DNA of 64,000 bases, taken from contig NZ_LWCS01000021.1 of assembly GCF_001650495.1 (NCBI RefSeq), forward strand, positions 147,540 to 211,539, read 5' to 3'. Below, piece by piece: positions 49,161-57,855 of this stretch. Position 1 is the stretch's first letter; each line of letters starts with the position of its first letter. The position numbers were made by a program, and so were the translations under genes. The notes under the pieces are model-generated. The model had not been told where the DNA came from. It was given only the letters and a program-made list of their open reading frames with translations, and made no database searches. The stretch comes from Mycolicibacterium iranicum. GTDB taxonomy: Bacteria; Actinomycetota; Actinomycetes; Mycobacteriales; Mycobacteriaceae.

Positions 49161-50735
49161 ATGCGGACGATTCCTGTGGAGCTGGTCAAGCGCTACGAGC
49201 AGGAGGGGTACTGGACCCGGGAGACGCTGGGGGATCTGCTCGCCCGCGGGCTCGCGGACAGCCCGGGCGCGGGCTTCTGCGTGCATTCCGCGGCGCGGCC
49301 CTACGCGGGCACGTTCGGCGAGGTCGAACGTGACGCCAGGCGGTTCGCGGCGGGGCTACGGGCGCGCGGTGTCGGGCCTGGCGATGTGGTGGCCTTCCAG
49401 CTGCCGAACTGGCGGGAAGCGGCCGTCACGTTCTGGGCGTCGTCGTTCCTCGGAGCGGTGATCGTGCCGATCGTCCACTTCTACGGTCGCAAGGAAGTCG
49501 GGCACATCCTCGCGACATCCAAGCCGAAAGTCTTCGTCACCACCGAGGAGTTCGGGCGCCTGCGGCACCAGCCGGATCTGTGTGCGGACGTGCCGATCGT
49601 CGCCCTGGTCGGGCAGTCGTCTTTCGGCGACCTGCTCGCCGAGGAACCGCTGGTCGGCACCCTCGCCGCAGACCCGTCGGCGCCCGCGCTGATCGCGTTC
49701 ACCTCGGGCACCACCCGAGACCCGAAAGGCGTGATCCACAGCCACCAGACACTGGTCTTCGAAACGCGCCAGCTCCTCCAGAACTATCCGCCGGGCCGCG
49801 GCAGGCAGCTGACGGCGACCCCGGTCGGTCATTTCATCGGCATGGTCGGGGCACTCCTGATCCCGGTCCTCGAAGGGGCGCCGATCGACCTGTGTGACGT
49901 CTGGGATCCCGGCCGTGTTCTGCAGTTGATGGAAAGCGACGATCTGTCCATCGGGGGCGGCCCGCCGTACTTCGTCACCAGCTTGCTGGACCACCCCGAC
50001 TGCAAACCCCACCATCTCCGCCACTTCAAGACGGTCGGGCTGGGTGGCTCGACGGTGCCCGCTGCAGTGACCCAGCGGCTCACCGACCTGGGGATGTTCG
50101 TGTTCCGCTCCTACGGCAGCACCGAACATCCCTCCATCACCGGCTCGCGACCCAGTGCGCCGGAAGCCAAGCGATTGTTCACCGACGGAGACCCGCGACC
50201 CGGTGTGGAGATCAAGCTCGGACCCGACGGCGAGATCTACAGCCGCGGCCCGGATCTCTGCATCGGTTACACCGACGACGAGCTCACCGAGCAGGCCTTC
50301 GACGACGACGGCTGGTACCGCACCGGTGACATCGGGGTGCTCGACGACGACGGATACCTCACGATCACCGACCGCAAGGCTGACGTCATCATCCGGGGCG
50401 GCGAGAACATCAGCGCGCTGGAAGTCGAAGAAGTACTGCTGTCCATGCCTTCCGTCGCGGAGGCGGTCGTCATCGCCGCGCCTGACCCACGGTTGGGGGA
50501 GCGGACCGCAGCCGTCTTGCGCATCCGCGACGGCAAGCAGATGCCGAGCCTCGACGACGTCCGTGCTCATTTCAAGGGGGCGGGTGTCGCCACCCAGAAG
50601 TGGCCGGAGCAATTGCACCGCGTCCCGCAGGGGCACGACTTCCCCAGGACCGCCAGCGGCAAAGTTCAGAAGTACGTGATCCGTCAGAAGGTGGCGGCCG
50701 GCGAGTACGGGGCCGTTGCGGCCGACCGCAAATGA
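49161..50735 (+). CDS. AMP-forming acyl-CoA synthetase (FadD-type)
   Basis: A 524-residue ANL-superfamily ligase. The P-loop is FTSGTTRDPKGVIHSH, the A8-like region WYRTGDIGVLDDDGYLTITDRKADVIIRGGENIS is intact, and the catalytic Lys is in RTASGKVQK. It would activate an organic acid with ATP and CoA through an acyl-adenylate. It is followed by an amidohydrolase after 35 bp and then a second ligase. A perfect operator copy lies in that 35-bp gap. Substrate unknown. Confidence 0.92.
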   Translation: MRTIPVELVKRYEQEGYWTRETLGDLLARGLADSPGAGFCVHSAARPYAGTFGEVERDARRFAAGLRARGVGPGDVVAFQLPNWREAAVTFWASSFLGAVIVPIVHFYGRKEVGHILATSKPKVFVTTEEFGRLRHQPDLCADVPIVALVGQSSFGDLLAEEPLVGTLAADPSAPALIAFTSGTTRDPKGVIHSHQTLVFETRQLLQNYPPGRGRQLTATPVGHFIGMVGALLIPVLEGAPIDLCDVWDPGRVLQLMESDDLSIGGGPPYFVTSLLDHPDCKPHHLRHFKTVGLGGSTVPAAVTQRLTDLGMFVFRSYGSTEHPSITGSRPSAPEAKRLFTDGDPRPGVEIKLGPDGEIYSRGPDLCIGYTDDELTEQAFDDDGWYRTGDIGVLDDDGYLTITDRKADVIIRGGENISALEVEEVLLSMPSVAEAVVIAAPDPRLGERTAAVLRIRDGKQMPSLDDVRAHFKGAGVATQKWPEQLHRVPQGHDFPRTASGKVQKYVIRQKVAAGEYGAVAADRK

Positions 50736-50748
50736 GAATACGATTCTC
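50734..50748. promoter_or_regulatory. Perfect GAGAAT-N3-ATTCTC operator
   Basis: GAGAAT-ACG-ATTCTC is a perfect inverted repeat identical in arms and spacing to the site at 14925-14939. It lies 22-36 bp before the amidohydrolase ATG (50771) and overlaps the stop codon of the preceding ligase gene, so the amidohydrolase-ligase pair has its own controlled promoter. Confidence 0.72.
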
Positions 50749-50770
50749 TCGATAGGAAAAGGAGTCTTTC

Positions 50771-51961
50771 ATGGGACAACTGTCGCACCGGGTGGATATC
50801 CCGTTCCCGCTGTTCGATGCGGACAACCACCTCTACGAGCCGCCGGAGGCGATGACCAAGTACCTCCCCAAGGAGTACAAGGACGTCGTCCAGTACGTCG
50901 AGATCAACGGACGTACCAAGATCGCGCTCAAGGGCCAGATCTCCAACTACATCCCGAACCCCACCTTCTCGGTGGTCGCCAAGCCGGGTGCGTGGGAGGA
51001 GTACTTCAAGTACGGCAACCCCGACGGTAAGAGCAAGCGCGAGCTGTTCGGCGAGCCGATGAAGGCCATCCCGGCGTTCTTCGAGCCCGAGCCGCGTATC
51101 AAGGTGATGGACGAGCTCGGCGTCGACCGCAGCCTGATGTTCCCGACGCTGGCCAGCCTGATCGAGGAGCGCCTCTCCGACGACCCGATCGCGATCCACG
51201 TGATCATCCATGCCCTCAACGAGTGGCTGCACGAGGTGTGGGGCTTCAACTACCAGAACCGCATCTTCACCACGCCTGTGATCACGCTGCCGATCGTCGA
51301 GAAGGCGATCGAGGAGCTCGAATGGTGTGTCAAGCGTGGCGCCCGCGCCATCCTGATCCGGCCGGCTCCGGTGCCCGGGTACCGCGGACCCCGCTCGTTC
51401 GCGCTGCCCGAGTTCGATCCGTTCTGGGAGCGCGTCGTCCACCACGACATCTTCGTGGGCATGCACTCATCGGACAGTGGCTACTCGCGCTACACCTCGG
51501 AGTGGGACGGACAGGCGCAGGAGATGTTGCCCTTCCAGACCAACGCGATGTCCATCCTCAACGAGTGGCGTCCCATCCAGGATGCGGTGGCCTCGTGGGT
51601 GATTCACGGCGCGCTGTTCCGTTTCCCGAAGCTCAAGGTCGGCATTGTCGAGGCCGGCTCGAAGTGGATGTTCCCGCTGCTCGATTCGATGGCCGAGGTG
51701 TGGAAGAAGGCTCCGGAGGCTTTCCTGGGCAATCCGATCGAGGAGATCAAGAACCGCATCTACGTCAGCCCGTTCTACGAGGAGGGCATCGACGACCTGA
51801 TCAATCTGATCGGCGTCGACCAGGTGCTCTACGGTTCTGACTGGCCACACCCCGAGGGACTGGCCGAGCCCACCCACTACGTGACAGCACTCGAGCACCT
51901 GTCCGTGGAGGACCAGGCCAAGATCATGGGCGGCAACCTGGGACGTCTCGTCACGACGTGA
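50771..51961 (+). CDS. Amidohydrolase-2 family TIM-barrel protein
   Basis: A 396-residue amidohydrolase-related protein. The N-terminal FDADNHLYEP (D16, D18, H20) and the C-terminal YGSDWPHPEG carry the expected metal ligands, and HHDIFVGMHSSD is in the middle. GGAG lies upstream of the ATG. This family is repeatedly found beside mycobacterial P450 and FadD genes. It is a third family member in the window, after the pair at 12431-14705. It overlaps the following ligase gene by 4 bp. Likely a hydrolase or decarboxylase of a cyclic acid. Confidence 0.88.
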   Translation: MGQLSHRVDIPFPLFDADNHLYEPPEAMTKYLPKEYKDVVQYVEINGRTKIALKGQISNYIPNPTFSVVAKPGAWEEYFKYGNPDGKSKRELFGEPMKAIPAFFEPEPRIKVMDELGVDRSLMFPTLASLIEERLSDDPIAIHVIIHALNEWLHEVWGFNYQNRIFTTPVITLPIVEKAIEELEWCVKRGARAILIRPAPVPGYRGPRSFALPEFDPFWERVVHHDIFVGMHSSDSGYSRYTSEWDGQAQEMLPFQTNAMSILNEWRPIQDAVASWVIHGALFRFPKLKVGIVEAGSKWMFPLLDSMAEVWKKAPEAFLGNPIEEIKNRIYVSPFYEEGIDDLINLIGVDQVLYGSDWPHPEGLAEPTHYVTALEHLSVEDQAKIMGGNLGRLVTT

Positions 51962-53430
51962 CCTACCAAGCTCGATGGCAGACCATCCCTGAGATGGTCG
52001 CCAGCGCGGCGGACCGGTTCGGCGACAGTGAAGCGGTCGTCGACGGTTCGCTGCGATTGTCCTTCGCCCAGCTTGTCGAGCGAATCTGTTGTGCTGCGGG
52101 TGCTTTCGCTGAACTAGGTGTCGAAAAAGGAGATCGTGTCGCGATCTGGGCGCCCAACAGCGCCGAATGGATCGTCGCCGCGTTCGGCCTGCTCACCGCC
52201 GGTGGTGTGCTCGTACCCGTCAACACCAGGTTCAAGACCGAGGAGGCGGGCGACATCATCGCCCGCAGCGGGGCCAAAGCGGTCTTGGTCGAGCAGGGCT
52301 TCCTCGGCGTGGACTACAGGGCCCCCGGTGGCGTCCCCGTCATCGACATGAAGTCTGATTTCCTCTCCAGCGGAACGGCTTTCAGTCGGCGACTGGCATC
52401 CACCGACATCTCGGACATCATCTTCACGTCCGGCACCACCGGGCGGCCCAAGGGCGTGATGATGCATCATGCGCAGAACCTCCGGCTCTACGAGGAGTGG
52501 TGCAACCTGGCCGATCTGCGCCAGGGTGACCGCTATTTGATGGTGAATCCGTACTTCCACACCTTCGGCTACAAGGCGGGTCTGATCGCGTCCTTCATTC
52601 GCGGAGCGACAATGCTGCCGGTCGCGGTATTCGACGTCGACAAGGTGGTGGAACTCATTGCGGCAGAACGCGTGACGATGCTGCCAGGCCCGCCGACGCT
52701 GTATCACTCGCTGCTGTCGGTGCCCGACAAGTCGAAGCTCGCCACCCTGCGGGCGGGGGTGACCGGCGCGGCGGACATCCCCGTCGAGCTGATCCGAAGG
52801 GTGCACGAAGAGCTGCCTTTCCAGACGCTGGCGACGGGCTACGGCCTGACCGAAGCCGGCACCGTCACGCTGTCGCGGCCCGGCGATTCGTTCACCGACA
52901 TCGCGACCACCGCAGGAGTCGCCTGCGACGGCGTCGAGATGCGCATCGCCGACGACGGCGAGGTGCTGGTGCGGGGTTACACGGTCATGCAGGGCTACTT
53001 CGATGACCCGGTGGCCACCGCCGAGGCGATCGACGGCGACGGCTGGCTGCACACCGGCGACCTCGGCACCGTGGATGATGCGGGCCGGCTGCGCATCGTC
53101 GGCCGCAAGAAGGACATGTTCATCGTGGGAGGCTTCAATGCCTACCCCGCCGAGATCGAAGGATTCCTGCTGGAACATCCTGAGGTGGCGCAGGCTGCAG
53201 TCATCGGCGTCCCAGACGAGCGCCTGGGGCAGGTCGGCAAGGCTTTCGTGGTGGCCAAGACCGCTGGCAGCGGGCCGCGGACGCGGCCGGACGGCGACGA
53301 CCTGATCGCCTGGTGTCGTGGCCGAATGGCCGGTTTCAAGGTGCCTCGGTATGTAGAGTTCGTCGACGAAATGCCGTTGAACGCCACCGGCAAGGTGATG
53401 AAGGAAAAACTTCAGAACCTCGATCGCTGA
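51958..53430 (+). CDS. AMP-forming acyl-CoA synthetase, FadD3-like
   Basis: A 490-residue ANL ligase from a GTG that overlaps the amidohydrolase stop (GTGA). It has IIFTSGTTGRPKGVMMHH for the P-loop, YGLTEAGTVTLSRPGD, GWLHTGDLGTVDDAGRLRIVGRKKDMFIVGGFNAYPAEIE, and the catalytic Lys in LNATGKVMKEKL. The N-terminal style (GDRVAIWAPNSAEWIVAAFGLLTAGGVLVPVNTRF) resembles FadD3-type ligases that activate ring-derived propionate side chains in steroid degradation. That resemblance is from memory of the family, and the true substrate is not shown. Confidence 0.9.
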   Translation: MTYQARWQTIPEMVASAADRFGDSEAVVDGSLRLSFAQLVERICCAAGAFAELGVEKGDRVAIWAPNSAEWIVAAFGLLTAGGVLVPVNTRFKTEEAGDIIARSGAKAVLVEQGFLGVDYRAPGGVPVIDMKSDFLSSGTAFSRRLASTDISDIIFTSGTTGRPKGVMMHHAQNLRLYEEWCNLADLRQGDRYLMVNPYFHTFGYKAGLIASFIRGATMLPVAVFDVDKVVELIAAERVTMLPGPPTLYHSLLSVPDKSKLATLRAGVTGAADIPVELIRRVHEELPFQTLATGYGLTEAGTVTLSRPGDSFTDIATTAGVACDGVEMRIADDGEVLVRGYTVMQGYFDDPVATAEAIDGDGWLHTGDLGTVDDAGRLRIVGRKKDMFIVGGFNAYPAEIEGFLLEHPEVAQAAVIGVPDERLGQVGKAFVVAKTAGSGPRTRPDGDDLIAWCRGRMAGFKVPRYVEFVDEMPLNATGKVMKEKLQNLDR

Positions 53431-53524
53431 GCGATCGCACAGCGCGTAAACAGCATTTCCGCTGACAGGCCTTTTGTCCGGACCTCCGAGGCGGGGGTAT
53501 CGTCATAGGGGATATTCAAAAAAG

Positions 53525-53539
53525 AAGAACGACATTCTC
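53525..53539. promoter_or_regulatory. GAGAAT-N3-ATTCTC operator, imperfect copy
   Basis: AAGAAC-GAC-ATTCTC matches 10 of 12 arm positions and lies 44-58 bp before the Mce-associated gene start at 53583. It would place the Mce-associated proteins under the same control as the catabolic genes. Confidence 0.48.
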
Positions 53540-53582
53540 ACAACCGTAAGCATGCGAAGACGCAGCAGACAGGGAGGTCGGT

Positions 53583-54437
53583 GTGCCGTCTTTCAGGCGC
53601 CGCGACTCGGTGATCGACGCCGATCGCGTCGAAGAAATGACCGCGGACCCCGACCGTCCGACGGACGCCGAACAGGCTCGGGCGCTCGCCGAAGAAGCCG
53701 AGGCGGAGGCTGCTGAGGCTGATGCCTTGGCCGCCGCGGCCAGGGCTCGTGCGCGCGCAGCGAGGCTGCGCAGGGAGGCCCTGGAGGTCGACACCGACAC
53801 CGCGGCGGGCGCGGCAGCCGTGGAGGCGGAGACGCCCGCCGACGGCGTCGCGGCCGAAGACGAGCAATCCGCGGCTGTGGAGCTCGGGACGGAAGAGGCA
53901 CAGGACGTCGACGCGCCACGTAAGCGACGCACACTGCGGCTGAGGCCGACGAAGTTCGGAGTCGCCGTAGCGGCGATCATCGTCGCCATCCTGGGCGCGG
54001 TGGCTGGGCTCGCCGCCAGCGGCTACATGATCGTCGAGCACCGAAACGCCGACAAGATCCGGCAGCAGACCGCCGAGTACTCGGCAGCCGCCCGGCAGAG
54101 CGTCGTCACGCTGATGTCGTTGGATTTCAACAACGCCGAGGCGGACGTCCAGCGCATCATCGACAACTCGACCGGCCAGTTCAAGTCAGACTTCGAGTCC
54201 CAGGCGGCCGACTTCGTGAAGGTGGCCCAGGATTCGAAGGTCGTCACCGAGGTCACGGTCAACTCCACCGCCGTGGAGTCGATGTCCGACGACAAGGCCG
54301 AGGTACTCGTGGCGGCTGCATCGCGGGTCACCAACACCGCCGGAGCCAATCAGGAACCGCGCACCTGGCGCCTCAGCGTGAGCCTTGAGCGCGAGGACGG
54401 TCAGATCAAGATGGCGAAAGTCGAGTTCGTGCCGTGA
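53583..54437 (+). CDS. Mce-associated membrane protein (Mas/Mam-type), long
   Basis: A 284-residue protein with a GTG start. Residues 1-115 are an acidic Ala/Glu/Asp-rich cytoplasmic segment, likely coiled-coil (EQARALAEEAEAEAAEADAL). One membrane helix follows (VAVAAIIVAILGAVAGLAASGYMI), then an extracytoplasmic domain with the Mas/Mam pattern (QSVVTLMSLDFNNAEADVQRIIDNSTGQFKSDFESQA). Such proteins are normally encoded right after mceF and stabilise the transporter. Here they are 13.5 kb away, with an intervening catabolic cluster. Confidence 0.88.
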   Translation: MPSFRRRDSVIDADRVEEMTADPDRPTDAEQARALAEEAEAEAAEADALAAAARARARAARLRREALEVDTDTAAGAAAVEAETPADGVAAEDEQSAAVELGTEEAQDVDAPRKRRTLRLRPTKFGVAVAAIIVAILGAVAGLAASGYMIVEHRNADKIRQQTAEYSAAARQSVVTLMSLDFNNAEADVQRIIDNSTGQFKSDFESQAADFVKVAQDSKVVTEVTVNSTAVESMSDDKAEVLVAAASRVTNTAGANQEPRTWRLSVSLEREDGQIKMAKVEFVP

Positions 54438-55087
54438 GCGACGAAGACCGCACACCCGAGCCCGCCACCGACGAGACCGACGTCGAAGAGACAGTCGAGC
54501 ACGCGTCCGGCACGGAGGCCGACGAGTCAGCCGAGGTCGTCGAACCGGACGAGGATGCTGACGAGGACTCGCCCGCCGCGAAGCCGCGCCGACGGTCGGG
54601 CCGGGTCCTGGTCATCGCAGCTATCATGGCGTTTGTACTGCTCGCCGCCTCTGCGGGCCTGACCAGCTGGCTCTATTTCAACGATTACCGCCCCGACCAG
54701 GAGACGGATCCCGCGGCGGCGCAGGTGGCCCTCGATGCCGCCAAGACGGGCACTGTCGCTTTGCTGTCCTACTCGCCGGAGTCCCTCGATCAGGACTTCG
54801 CCAACGCCAAAGCGAAGCTGACCGGCGATTTCCTCTCGTACTACACGCAATTCACCGAGCAGATCGTCACGCCGGCAGCGCGGGAGAAGTCCGTCAAGAC
54901 CGCGGCGTCGGTCGTGCGGGCTGCGGTGTCGGAGATTGCGCCAGATTCGGCAGAAGTGCTGGTCTTCATCAACCAGACCACCACCAGCATGGAGAATCCC
55001 GACGGCGCCTTCGCGGCCAGCAGCGTGAAGGTCGGTCTGAAGAAAATCGACGGCAACTGGCTGATCGACTCGTTCGACCCCGTATAG
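54434..55087 (+). CDS. Mce-associated membrane protein (Mas/Mam-type), short
   Basis: A 217-residue protein overlapping the previous gene by 4 bp (GTGA). An acidic N-terminal region of about 60 residues precedes one helix (VLVIAAIMAFVLLAASAGLTSWLYF) and a Mas/Mam domain (KTGTVALLSYSPESLDQDFANAKAKLTGDFLSYYTQFTEQIV). It pairs with the protein upstream as in standard mce loci. The likely role is as an extracytoplasmic accessory of the Mce complex. Confidence 0.88.
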   Translation: MSDEDRTPEPATDETDVEETVEHASGTEADESAEVVEPDEDADEDSPAAKPRRRSGRVLVIAAIMAFVLLAASAGLTSWLYFNDYRPDQETDPAAAQVALDAAKTGTVALLSYSPESLDQDFANAKAKLTGDFLSYYTQFTEQIVTPAAREKSVKTAASVVRAAVSEIAPDSAEVLVFINQTTTSMENPDGAFAASSVKVGLKKIDGNWLIDSFDPV

Positions 55088-55107
55088 GCCGTATAGCCTC
55101 GAGCGCC

Positions 55108-55776
55108 GTGAGTGTGACGGCGATCCTGCCCGTTCCGACCAGCCTGGTTTCCCGGCGCGAGGCGGTGTTCTCGCCCGTCGCAGGGCAGTCGCCGCTCACG
55201 CGTATCGTGCGAGGCCTGGCGCCCGTCGCCGACGTGATTGTCGCAGCAGCTGTGCCGCTGGTTGAGGAGGTGCAGACATCGCTGGCGCAACAGCGCCTTT
55301 CGGCCACTCAGGTGTGCGTAGCCGACGACCCCGGTACCCGGGGGGACTGCATCGCCGCGGCGCTGCGCGTTCCCGGAGTGGCCCACCAGGTGCTGCTGCA
55401 CGACATCGCGTGGCCGCTGGTCTCGCGCGCCACGCTGGATCGTGTGGTGGCTGCGCTGAGCGACGGAGCGCTGGCGGCGCTTCCGGCATGTCCGGTCACG
55501 GACAGCATCAAAGCGGTGGACTCGCAAGGGATGGTGACGGCCAGCGTCGAGCGGTCCCCGCTGCGCACCGTCCAGTACCCGCGAGGCTTCGACGCCGCCG
55601 TGCTGACCCGGCTGGTCACGCAGGGCGGAACCGACGAACTCGACGCGGTGCTCACCTCAGGGGTGCGCGTGACCTCGGTCGACGGTGACACCGACACCAT
55701 GGCAGTCGAATTGCCTGGCGAGGCAGCCTATCTCGCTGCGGTCATCGAGGGCCGGAGTGACGCTCCGGGTCGATGA
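55108..55776 (+). CDS. IspD-like nucleotidyltransferase, probably degenerate
   Basis: A 222-residue protein (GTG start; an in-frame GTG two codons on is possible). The fold pattern is that of the IspD cytidylyltransferase family, with VLLHDIAWPLVSRATLDRVV at the place of the HDAARPxxS motif and an N-terminal AILPVPTSLVSRREAVFSPVAG where the LAAGxGxRxxxxxPK signature should be. The nucleotide-binding loop and its Lys are thus missing, so cytidylyl transfer is doubtful. It converges on the intact IspD-like gene with a 35-bp overlap. Confidence 0.7.
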   Translation: MSVTAILPVPTSLVSRREAVFSPVAGQSPLTRIVRGLAPVADVIVAAAVPLVEEVQTSLAQQRLSATQVCVADDPGTRGDCIAAALRVPGVAHQVLLHDIAWPLVSRATLDRVVAALSDGALAALPACPVTDSIKAVDSQGMVTASVERSPLRTVQYPRGFDAAVLTRLVTQGGTDELDAVLTSGVRVTSVDGDTDTMAVELPGEAAYLAAVIEGRSDAPGR

Positions 55777-56458
55777 GCAGATGCTGTGCGACGGCGACGT
55801 CGCGCGCGTAGGTCACCTTCAGGTTCGCCGTGTCCCCCTTGAACGTCCGCACCTCGACATCGGTGTAGTGCTCGATGCACGAGGACGTGTCGGTGCCCTC
55901 GAACCCGTCACGCGCGGCGCAGCGATAGGCGTGCAGCAGATCGCGGGCGCGGAACGCCTGCGGCGTCTGCACTCTGACCAGTGTCGCGCGGTCGGGCACG
56001 GGACCGAGGACGTTGTCGCCCGATGTTGCGAGGTTCTCGACCGGCAGGGCGGGCAACGCGCCACCGAACTCGCGAGCCAGCGTGATCGCCGTGCGGAACA
56101 TTTCAGGTCCCGCGAGGGGCCGGGCTGCGTCGTGGATGGCGACCACGTCGACGCTCCCCGACTCGATGTCACCGGCCAGATACCGCACAACGTTGGTCTC
56201 CGAGCCATGCCTGGTGTCACCACCTTCGACCAATTCGATTGCCACACCGCCGAGTTCGCGGTCGACGGTGTCGCGAGCTAGATCGAACTCGCCCTTGCGG
56301 AACACCAGGATCGTCCGCGCGATCTCTGGGAGCCGGGTCAGAGTGTCCAGCGACCACGACAGCATGCTCCGCCCGGCCAGCGGCAGATAGGCCTTGTTCC
56401 CGTCAGCGCCCACCCGGGTGCCGAGGCCCGCGGCCAAGACCACACCGACGGCGTCCAT
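55742..56458 (-). CDS. IspD-type cytidylyltransferase family protein
   Basis: A 238-residue protein with the IspD signature: GVVLAAGLGTRVGADGNKAYLPLAG at the N-terminus with the key Arg and Lys, and VAIHDAARPLAGPEMF. It uses CTP to activate a sugar or polyol phosphate, as in 2-C-methylerythritol phosphate (isoprenoid) or ribitol phosphate pathways. Its ispF partner is not adjacent, so it could be a paralogue of the housekeeping ispD. Its 3' end overlaps that of the degenerate relative. Confidence 0.82.
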   Translation of the reverse strand: MDAVGVVLAAGLGTRVGADGNKAYLPLAGRSMLSWSLDTLTRLPEIARTILVFRKGEFDLARDTVDRELGGVAIELVEGGDTRHGSETNVVRYLAGDIESGSVDVVAIHDAARPLAGPEMFRTAITLAREFGGALPALPVENLATSGDNVLGPVPDRATLVRVQTPQAFRARDLLHAYRCAARDGFEGTDTSSCIEHYTDVEVRTFKGDTANLKVTYARDVAVAQHLLIDPERHSGPR

Positions 56459-56586
56459 GACGCGAACCCTATCGTGGCGGCCACACCAAGGCGGTCCACG
56501 ACCAGCCTGACGGCTGTGATCCGGCCGACGCGTCGAGCACGCCGAGCGCGGCTACGCTCTGCCCGGCGGATGAAAGGGGACGAGCA

Positions 56587-57855
56587 GTGAGCGAGCGACC
56601 GCAACGATCGTCAGGCCAGTTGCACCGGATCAGGCAGATGGCCGGGCGCGACCCGCACGAGACCGGGCGGGCTGCCACCCCGCTGGAGCTGCTGTTCGAC
56701 CTGACGTTCGTCGTCGCCTTCGGCATCGCCGCGTCGCAGTTCGCGCACCTGCTCGCCGAGGGGCACGTGGCGGCCGGGCTGGCCGCGTTCTTCTTCGCGA
56801 TGTTCGCGGTGTGCTGGGCGTGGATCAACTTCAGCTGGTTCGCCTCGGCCTACGACACCGACGACTGGGTGTACCGGCTGACGACGATGCTGCAGATGGT
56901 CGGCGTCATCATCCTGGCGCTCGGACTGCCCCAGATGTATGCCTCGATCGAGCACGGCGGCCACGTCGACAATGCCGTGGTCGTCGCGGGCTACGTGGTG
57001 ATGCGCGTCGCGATGGTGGCTCAGTGGTTGCGGGCCGCCAGGCAGGATCCCCAGCGGCGCAAAGCGTGTCTGACCTACGCGCTATGGATCACCATCGCCC
57101 AGATCGGCTGGGTGGCAGCTATTTTCGTTCACACCTCGGTGCTCGTCACGATTGCGATCGTGCTGTCGCTGGTGCTGATCGAGATCATGGGTCCCGTCAT
57201 CGCGGAGTTCCGGCAAGGCGGCACGCCGTGGCACGCTCACCACATCGCCGAGAGGTACGGACTTTTCACGATCATCGCTCTCGGTGAAGGGGTGGTCGGA
57301 ACCGTGGCATCGTTGACGGCGGTGGTCGGCGAGCAGGGCTGGTCGCTTGAGGCGGTGTTCGTCGCCGTCGCGGGCATTGGTCTGACGTTCGGCATGTGGT
57401 GGACCTACTTCGTCCTGCCCCAGGCCGACATCTTGCACGCCCGCCGTGAGCGTTCGTTCTGGTTCGGCTACCTGCACATCGTCGTGTTCGCCTCGATCGT
57501 CGCGACCGGGGCGGGCTTGCACGCCGCCGCCTACTACATCGAGGACCACTCCGAGCTGTCGTCGATCGCCACGGTGATGACCGTCGTCATCCCTGTGGGG
57601 ATCTACATCCTGGCGATCTATCTGCTCTACTCACTGATGGCGCACAAGGTGGAACGCTTTCACGTGCTGCTTGTGGTGCTCACCGCGGCCGTGCTCGGTG
57701 GGGCGGCGTTGTTGGCGGCCAACGGCATCTCGATGGCCACCAGCCTGCTCGTGGTAACGCTGGCGCCTGTGGTGTCCGTCGTCGGCTACGAGTTGGTGGG
57801 TCACCGGCATGCGGCCGCCGCGGTCGCGCGGAATACGTCGTCTATTTCGTCATAG
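56587..57855 (+). CDS. Low-temperature-requirement A (LtrA) family membrane protein
   Basis: A 422-residue integral membrane protein with ten to twelve hydrophobic helices. The N-terminal ATPLELLFDLTFVVAFGIAASQFAHLL, with the conserved ELFFDL-like motif, and HHIAERYGLFTIIALGEGVVG mark the LtrA family. It begins with a GTG start. Its function is not firmly known; it is found widely in actinobacteria. It converges on the MFS gene with a 14-bp overlap of stop regions. It seems unrelated to the island pathway. Confidence 0.9.
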   Translation: MSERPQRSSGQLHRIRQMAGRDPHETGRAATPLELLFDLTFVVAFGIAASQFAHLLAEGHVAAGLAAFFFAMFAVCWAWINFSWFASAYDTDDWVYRLTTMLQMVGVIILALGLPQMYASIEHGGHVDNAVVVAGYVVMRVAMVAQWLRAARQDPQRRKACLTYALWITIAQIGWVAAIFVHTSVLVTIAIVLSLVLIEIMGPVIAEFRQGGTPWHAHHIAERYGLFTIIALGEGVVGTVASLTAVVGEQGWSLEAVFVAVAGIGLTFGMWWTYFVLPQADILHARRERSFWFGYLHIVVFASIVATGAGLHAAAYYIEDHSELSSIATVMTVVIPVGIYILAIYLLYSLMAHKVERFHVLLVVLTAAVLGGAALLAANGISMATSLLVVTLAPVVSVVGYELVGHRHAAAAVARNTSSISS

